Shown here one piece after another: positions 20,902 through 27,582 of a DNA stretch of 27,582 bases. Position 1 is the first letter of the stretch. The number at the start of each line of letters is the position of its first letter. Below the pieces are notes generated by a model. It saw nothing but the letters and a program-made list of their open reading frames with translations, did not search any database and was not told the DNA's origin. A program made the position numbers and the translations under genes. Source of the DNA: Cerioporus squamosus (lineage: Eukaryota; Basidiomycota; Agaricomycetes; Polyporales; Polyporaceae); assembly GCA_022592435.1 (NCBI GenBank), contig JABYQS010000354.1, positions 1 through 27,582 on the forward strand, given 5' to 3'.

Positions 20902-22578
20902 CTACAGATACCAAACCGACTGGTCCTCGAACTCGGGGATACCATGCTCCTCCTCGTACGCTTCCTGCCACTGCGCAAGACGTTCCATCACGTCCGCCCA
21001 CTCCTCTTCCGTCCGCGCCCCCTCCAGCCACTCCCTGTCTACACCCAGGTGTACCGCCCGCTGCCACGCCCTCGCAAGCAGCCTCGCCTTCCCGCGCCCA
21101 AGGCGCCTCCAAGGCTCGACATACTTCTTCCCGTCCTGAGGAAGCGCGCCGACATCCTTCAGGTACTGGACTACACCATCTTGGTAGTCTTGGTCGGTCT
21201 CCGACTCCGCGACGAGGCGGTGGCCGACGTAGTATGGGTCAAGGCCCGCGGCTCGGAGCTTGTCCTCGCGCTCAACGAGCTCCTGCAGCATTTGCGCATG
21301 GGTCGGGAGAACGGACGAGTTTGCAAGTGCATGCGCGATGAGAAGGCTCTGCGCGATGTCCGACGGGCAGTTCGCAACAAGCACAGGGAGGCCCACGAAC
21401 GCGAGTGCAGTAGGCGGGATACCCGGTGCGAGGCTGAAGATGTGCTTGTGGGTAGGGAAGATGTAGCGGAGGTTCGTGATGAGGGACGGTGCCGTCGTCG
21501 AGTTGAACGTGGTGTTGGGATCGACCGAGAGCACCGACGAGTGCGGCGGACTCAGGAACGGGACACGGAACTCATAGCCAGTGCCCAGTATCAACGAGTC
21601 GACGTCGTCGAGGATGGTACCGTCCTCAAAGACAATGGAGATGTTCGTGAAGTACGCGATCCGGGGCTTGGGGACAACATTCGCACCCGGCGTCGGCTCG
21701 CTGGTCGGAGTGAGGGATTGATATGCCTGCAATATAACTCCTGAGTTGTGCGAACTCATGCAAAGGCATATGAAGTGCTTACCACACGTGCCGTCTTGCC
21801 CACTTGCAAAGCCGCGTCACGACCGCTCGCTCCGGCACCTACGATGATGACCGTGCGGTTCGTGTACTTGGCCGGATCTCGGTAGTAGATAGAGTGCAAG
21901 ATTTCGCGCTTCGGCGTATCCGGTGGGGTGTTTGCGAGCCATCCTCCGTTCCATCCCAATGCGGAACGTGGGGATAATGGTTGTGTCCATTCGCGACAAT
22001 GAGATGGTCGAAACTCCTCCTTCTGACCTGTGAGGGCCCGTCTGGCTGGTGAACCTCGACCTCAACCTCCCACTCCCCTTGCTCACTGTCTCCCACCCAG
22101 TTCGCTGCGATGATCTTGTGGTGAAACCGCAGGTACTCGGTCAAGTTGTAGTGTTTAGCGTAGTCCGCATGGTACTGCTGAACGTATTCGTGCGATGGGA
22201 AGAGCGGTGTAAGAGGGGGATAAGTGAACCAGGGTAAGTCATTGTCGGGTGTGGAGTGTTGGTATGCAGGAGAGGATACAGCGGAGACTCCGGAAGCTCC
22301 GGGGGACGGGGGAGCGGACCTGGAGGGTCGGGAAGCCATACCCCTCCTACATCGCGTCGCTGCTCATAGAGTACGACCTCCCAACCGTCTCGAACGTCTT
22401 CCGGGAGGTCGAAGATAGTCTTGAGGATGGCGAGACCGCCGCTGCCTGCACCGACGATAGCAATAGACTTGGAAGGATTCCTGATGTCCGGAAGCGCCGA
22501 AAAGGACTCCTGGTGTTGCTCGTAGCCGAGAGCGGCTAGGGGGAGCAGAACGAACGTGAACGAGGCAAGACGGACCAT
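20902..22578 (-). CDS. Flavin-containing monooxygenase (FMO/Baeyer-Villiger-like) with N-terminal signal-like segment, two frame breaks
   Basis: An FAD- and NADPH-dependent monooxygenase whose substrate cannot be told. Exons are 21783-22578 and 20902-21726, with a 56-nt intron. Exon 1 is 796 nt and would be in frame at 798, which fits exactly two missing bases and a 540-residue protein. Residues 1-19 (MVRLASFTFVLLPLAALGY) form a hydrophobic signal-like segment. FAD is bound by IAIVGAGSGGLAIL (GxGxxG, about 43-48). HTNTPHPTMTYPG, DHLIVANGHNHYPHVPHWDG (FMO-type region) and the NADPH site VIIVGAGASGRDAALQ follow, then LILGTGYEFRVPFL in exon 2. The frame slips by -1 near 22225-22231 (GGTTC where GGTTTC fits) and near 21939-21945. 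As written it ends early. Either it is a young pseudogene or the sequence lacks two bases. Confidence 0.85.
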
Positions 22579-22660
22579 GGCGACCCACAGCAGGGTCAGG
22601 GCAACGCGACGCGGGAGGTAGCAGCCACAGTCGCTAATCGACTGGCATGAGAAGAGTTCT

Positions 22661-22667
22661 TATATGT
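22661..22667 (-). promoter_or_regulatory. TATA-like box of the monooxygenase gene
   Basis: The minus strand reads ATATAAG, 82 nt upstream of the FMO start codon at 22578. Confidence 0.45.
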
Positions 22668-23572
22668 AATGTGGGGATGGGGTGCCAGGCTGTTGACGGA
22701 ACCGTAATTGCTCGATGGAGGAGTGAAATGGCGCAATCTTCTATTGGTGACATGTCTCCTCCGGTCCAGTTCGAGCTAGTACGCTGACTTACCAAGCCAT
22801 GAATAATGCCGAAGCTACGGCAGTCAAGCCCTGGCTCCATGACAAAAGGGCGTAAGGATGTGCTTTCTGGCAGACTTCTGGTCTCAGTCTTCTGACTGCA
22901 TTTGGCAATCTAGACGCCTCATTGCCCACATTCAACGTCGCCACGTGGTTCCTAGTAGTAGTATTGCTTAAGGTATGTGGGTACTTGTGCACTAGTGATC
23001 ACCCGTCATACTAGTTTATTGTTACATTACCTTAGCTTACTACATACAACCTACTGCTACGTAACTGACTAGAATAGCACCTTCTGTCCTCGCTGGGTCA
23101 CAATGGGTGATTTGTCGGGCAGTCTCATCAGTGACTGTGCGCATATCAACATGATCGTTCTAACAGCCCACTTACTAGCCACTACCTATAAGGGTACAGC
23201 TACAGCTTAGTGACTTGGTGGGTGCAATTGACTGATTTCCTGCAAGTAGTGATTAGGCACTCGCACGATCTAAGTTGACCACTAGCGATCGATGTTATCT
23301 ACTCCAGCAGTAAATACTGAAAGCAGTAGTTATTAAAATTCATACTGAGTATCTTGTAATTATCAAGCTTCTAAATTCACGACTTCAACAGTTCGGAGAC
23401 CAGCGTGTCCTCAAGCGCCGGGCGGTCAGTATGAGAACAAATAGAGATCAACAGCGCCTCCCAGCAAACCGGAGCACTCGGGCGCTTCTACAACAACCCG
23501 CAAGCCATCTTGCAGTTGAAACTTGAAGCTGCAAACCATTGGCGAACTTCAGCAAATAGGACAGTCGCGAGG
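22668..23572. other. Divergent intergenic region between FMO and CFT1, partly AT-rich
   Basis: About 0.9 kb between two genes reading away from each other. The part at roughly 22940-23400 is visibly richer in A and T than the rest of the window, with many CTAG, TACT and TTACTA words and no coding potential. A plus-strand TATAAGG at 23188-23194 is rather far (about 380 nt) from the CFT1 start. No terminal repeats or coding remnants of a transposon were recognised. Confidence 0.5.
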
Positions 23573-26500
23573 ATGCATGCTCTCCGTCAAGAAATTCTTC
23601 CTCCGAGCGGGGTAGAATTCGCGGCATGTCTCAAGTTCACGCCGTCAACGCTGTCTGAGGCAGGCTCTTCGTCGTCACAAACAGGCCGCGTACTCTTCAA
23701 TGTCGTTGTGGCACGCTCAAGTCTTCTCCGCATCTTCGAAGTCAGGCAAGAGCCGGCCCCGGTGTCGACGCAGCAGGACGATGAGAAGGAGCGGCGCGCG
23801 AGCGTGCGCAAGGGTACGGAGGCGGTGGAAGGAGAGGTCGAGATGGACGGACGGGAGACGGGTTCGTGAATGTGGACACGGTCAAGGTGAATACGCTTCG
23901 GGTAACGAGTCCTTTGTCGTCGCTGCAGACAGCAATGCCATTCCTCGTTCTCCATTCCCGACGACGCGCGCGAGTTCTTGCCAGTGAGAACCTTTGCTGA
24001 CCCGTGTCCGTGTCGTCTTCAGTCTACTGGTCAGAATGGCGTCTCCCACCCGACCGTCGACCGTTTCTACCTTGTTCGCGAGCATCGACTACATGGCACC
24101 GTCACCGGACTGGAGACCGTGCGTACTGTGCACTCGCTGGAGGATAGGCTAGACAGGCTGTTGGTGTCGTTCAAGGACGCGAAGGTGCGTCGTGGTCATC
24201 TCACCGCAGTGTACCTTCTCTCATCTCTATGTACCACAGATCGCACTTTTGGAATGGTCAGACGCTACTCACGACGTTCTCACCGTCTCAATACATACAT
24301 ATGAAAGGGCTCCTCAGTTGGTGCGTGTCCGTTCTCTCTTTCCTCCTTCGCCGCAGCACACTCCTTCACGCTTTACTGACATGCATGCAGATGACGCTAG
24401 ATGCCCCGCTCTTCCGCTCAGACCTTCGCGTCGATCCTCTCTCCCGATGCGCGGCGCTCTCTCTGCCAAGGACGCGTTCGCCATTCTTCCGTTCTATCAG
24501 AGTCAAGCAGAGCTCGACCTGATGGAACAGGAGACCAGCCAAGCAAGAGACGTCCCGTACTCTCCTAGCTTCATCCTCGACCTCGCGAACGACGTCGACA
24601 AGCGGATACGAAACGTCATCGACTTCGCATTCCTGCCTGGGTTCCACAATCCCACGATAGCAGTGCTGTGTCAGTATCAACAGACGTGGACCGGGTAGGT
24701 CAGCTGGGAGCTCCTCTATGCGCATATACTGACATCCGCACAGACGACTGAAGGAGTACAAGGATACGGTCGGCCTCTACATTTTCACGCTCGACCTCAT
24801 CACGAACAACTACCCTGTGATCACCAGCGTTGAGGGCCTGCCCTACGACTGCTTCGCGATCACGCCGTGCTCGACCGCCACCGGCGGAGTCGTTATCCTC
24901 GCCGCCAACTCCATTCTGTTCGTCGATCAGTCCGGCCGCCGTGTCATCCTGCCTGTCAACGGGTGGCCCCCGAGGATCACCGACCTGCCGATGCCGACGT
25001 TGACGACGCAGGAGCAGGCACGCAATCTCCTGCTCGAAGGAAGTCGCTTCTCGTTCGTGGACGAGCGCACGCTTTTCCTGTTCCTTCGCGATGGCACGTG
25101 TACCCTGTGGAGCTGATCCAGGATGGGAGCAGGGTGTCGCGCCTGTCGATGTCTCCTGCGATCTCCCAGACGACCATTCCGGCTGTCGTGAAGAGGATTG
25201 GGGACGACCATCTGTTCGTTGGCAGCATCGTCGGCCCTTCTGTTCTGCTCCGTACCGAGCGAGTCGAGGAGGAGATCGTCGATGAGGACGTCGAGATGGC
25301 ACCTGGCCCCGCTGTCGCAGACACTGTCACCAATGTCGACATGATCGACGACGACGAAGGTAAGCCGTGCGCTCCTGTGTGAACGTTTGTTCGCTCATGG
25401 ATTACTTCCAGATCTCTACGGACCATCGACAGACGCGGAGAAGTCTGCAGCGAACGGTATCACTAACGGGACCACTGACTCAGTGCCTAAGCGTGTCGTG
25501 GTGCACCTCTCCCTATGTGATGCGATCCCCGCTCATGGACCCATCTCCGACATGACGTTCGGTATTGCGCGCAATGGCGTACGTAGCCTGCCCGTCATAT
25601 GTGTACTGCCACTTACAGATTTTCCACAGGATCGACAAGTCCCGGAGCTGATGGCAGCTACGGGTTCAGGACATTTAGGTGGCTTCCACCTCTTCCAGGT
25701 ACGAACATCGGTTTCATCACGCCGGACAAAGTTAACGAAGGACATGGTAACAGAGGGACATGCCGACGCGCTCAAAACGCAAACTGCATGCCATTGGAGG
25801 CGGTCGCGGGATGTGGTCGCTACCTATCCGACAGTCGGTCAAGTCCAATGGAGGGACATTCGATAAGCCAACAAACCCCCTCCGCGGAGAGTTCGACACG
25901 GTCATCATCAGCACGGACGCCAATCCTTCGCCAGGGCTGTCGCGGGTTCGTGGTTCTCAGCAGCTTCTTCAAGGCGTTGTGCTCACCTCATGCCAGATCG
26001 CTACGCGCTCTTCCCAGTCGGACATCACCATCACGACTCGTATCCCAGGAGTGACGCTTGGCGCCGCTCCATTCTTCCAAGGCACAGCGATCCTGCACGT
26101 CATGTTCAACGTCAGCAATGTCATCCGAGTGCTTGAACCTGGTATGTAGAAGCATGCATAGGACCGTACCATTGGCTGACAGGAACGCAGACGGGACCGA
26201 GCGACAGAGCATCAAGGACCTCGATGGCAGCACGTCGAGACCGAGGATCAAGTCGTGCAGCATTTGCGACCCATTCATCCTCATCATCCGGGAAGACGAC
26301 ACCATAGGACTGTTCATTGGAGAGATCGAGCGAGGTAAGATCAGGCGGAAGGACATGTCGCCGATGGGAGAGAAGGTTAATACTTCCGGACTGCTCTTGT
26401 TGAGGAACCTCCGTGCTCACTCTGATGCCGATGCAGACGTCCAGGTATCTAGCTGGATACTTCTACACGGATACGAGCGGGCTCTTCCAAACGTTTTGAA

Positions 26501-27582
26501 CGTGGAGGTTCCTGCAGAGACACCAACGTCCACGCTACAGGGTGCCATGAACGCGGGAAGCAGGAGTCAGTGGCTGGTTCTCGTCCGCCCGCAAGGCGTT
26601 GTTGAGGTGAGGGCTCCTACATTGAACTCTGACATGCACCTGACCATCCACCTGACAGATCTGGACGCTGCCGAAGCTCGCATTGGCGTTCTCCACGACA
26701 CTTTTGGCTACCCTTGACCCGGTGATTACCGACTCGCTGGAGCCTCCCGCCCTGTCGCTGCCGCAGGATCCACCAAGAAAACCACAAGAGCTCGACATCG
26801 AGCAAATCGTCATAGCGCCTCTTGGGGAGTCGCAACCTCGCCCGCATCTCATTGTACGTGTCTGCGTCAAGATGAAGCGCAGGGTAGTTCTAACAAGGAT
26901 CCTCCTGCACAGGTTTTCCTCCGTTCGGGATTGCTTGCGATCTACGAGGCGGTTGCGACGGCGCCTCCCGCGGAGCCACTGCCCTCTACCCGATCCTCGA
27001 CGCTTCTTGTCAAGTTTATCAAGGTCGTGTCCAGGGCATTCGACATACAGCACACAGAAGAGGAGCAGAGATCAGTATTAGCCGAGCTGAAGCGCATTTC
27101 GCGCCAACTTCTGCCCTTCGTGACTTCTCCTGCGCCGGGCCAGACGTATTCTGGGGTGTTCTTCACTGGCGATCGACCATGCTGGATAGTCTCGACGGAC
27201 AAGGGCGGAGTGCGAGTGTTCCCTTCCGGCCACAATGTCGTGCACGCGTTCACGACATGCTCCCTGTGGGAGTCCAGGGGAGACTTCCTTCTCTATTCTG
27301 AAGAGGTACGTGCGGGTGCCTGCGAGGTGCTCGACCGATGGCACCGAGCGGAGAGCTGACTTCATGACGTGCGTGTCCAGGGCCCCGTCTGGTGCAATGG
27401 ATGCCTGGCGTGCTCCTGGACGCCCATCTGCCCGCGCGCTTCATCCCACGTTCGCGGCCTTACTCAAACATCGTGTTTGATGCCTCGACTTCGCTGGTCG
27501 TCGCGGCCTCGTCGTTCATGAACCGGTTCGCGTCATATGACGAAGATGGGAACATCGTCTGGGAGCCTGATAGTGAGTGTAT
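23573..27582 (+). CDS. CFT1: CFT1 / CPSF160, largest subunit of the cleavage and polyadenylation factor (5' part, frame-broken)
   Basis: CFT1 belongs to the nuclear complex that recognises the poly(A) signal and supports cleavage and polyadenylation of pre-mRNA. Fourteen exons are visible: 23573-23886, 24023-24184, 24240-24320, 24391-24694, 24744-25359, 25412-25578, 25630-25698, 25754-25945, 25997-26141, 26191-26375, 26437-26606, 26659-26853, 26913-27306 and 27381-27572. The gene continues beyond the edge. Family signatures: start MHALRQEILPPSGVEFA, FYLVREHRLHGTVTGLE, ALLEWSDATHDVLTVSIH, FDAPLFRSD-like MTLDAPLFRSDLRVD, AILPFYQSQAELDLME, RVSRLSMSPAISQTTIP, VHLSLCDAIPAHGPISDMTFG, MWSLPIRQSVKS, RSGLLAIYEAV and SYDEDGNIVWEPD. 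Five one-base losses break the frame near 23850-23858, 24466-24470, 25094-25100, 26493-26498 and 27385-27391. Since the gene is normally essential and single-copy, I read these as likely sequence errors. Confidence 0.9.

Noticed and set aside
20944..21744. 266-codon open frame on the plus strand
   Set aside because: It mirrors exon 2 of the FMO, which has clear family motifs on the minus strand. The plus-strand protein is Arg/Glu-rich noise.
22980..23400. Possible solo LTR
   Set aside because: No paired terminal repeats, primer-binding site or target duplication could be seen; kept only as an AT-rich spacer.
25946..25996. In-frame coding through this segment of CFT1
   Set aside because: It lacks stops, but GTTCGT...GCCAG are splice-like ends and removal joins GLSR to IATRSSQSD as expected for the family, so it is an intron.
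1..27582. CRISPR array, tRNA, rRNA or plasmid origin
   Set aside because: No regularly spaced direct repeats, cloverleaf-like sequences or rRNA motifs were seen, and the gene structure is eukaryotic.

Overview
The window looks like chromosomal DNA of a filamentous basidiomycete, probably an Agaricomycete of the wood-decay type (inference). Genes are packed on both strands and cut by many 47-80 nt GT-AG introns. The gene set is typical of such fungi: glutathione S-transferases (GSTs) of the fungal omega-like type, a flavin oxidoreductase with a PCMH-type FAD domain, a secreted class-3 lipase, Sec31, and a CPSF160/CFT1 homologue. All exon structures below were worked out by hand from splice sites, reading frame and family motifs.

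Layout. (1) 1-1475, minus: TDG/MUG-type mismatch-specific DNA glycosylase, cut by the left edge and frame-broken. (2) 2.4-7.2 kb, minus: three GSTs. GST1 is frame-broken, GST2 is intact and GST3 is a dead copy of GST1; GST1 and GST3 are a segmental duplication that includes introns and upstream DNA. (3) 8.28-9.96 kb, plus: an intact five-exon FAD-linked oxidase. (4) 10.26-12.84 kb, plus: a second GST pair, with GST4 a deletion-ridden relic and GST5 intact. (5) 13.08-14.30 kb, minus: an intact secreted lipase. (6) 15.38-20.30 kb, minus: an intact ten-exon SEC31 of 1,477 codons. (7) 20.90-22.58 kb, minus: a flavin-containing monooxygenase with an N-terminal signal-like segment and two frame breaks. 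(8) 23.57 kb to the right edge, plus: the first 14 exons of CFT1, with five single-base frame breaks.

The GSTs and the FAD oxidase form a plausible detoxification neighbourhood: five GST copies, two of them intact, surround one flavoenzyme. Sec31 (COPII coat) and CFT1 (mRNA 3'-end processing) are unrelated housekeeping genes. I see no CRISPR array, tRNA, rRNA or recognisable transposon, and nothing I would call a new biological system.

The most striking pattern is in the frame breaks. Every break in a gene that otherwise reads as conserved (CFT1 five, FMO two, TDG at least one and probably three, GST1 several) is consistent with loss of one base. Several lie in homopolymers. They fall in the left 3.4 kb and the right 6.7 kb, while the genes at 4.8-5.7 kb and 8.3-20.3 kb are clean. 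Because CFT1 is normally essential, sequence error is the simplest explanation, and the pseudogene calls for GST1, FMO and TDG should be read with that in mind.
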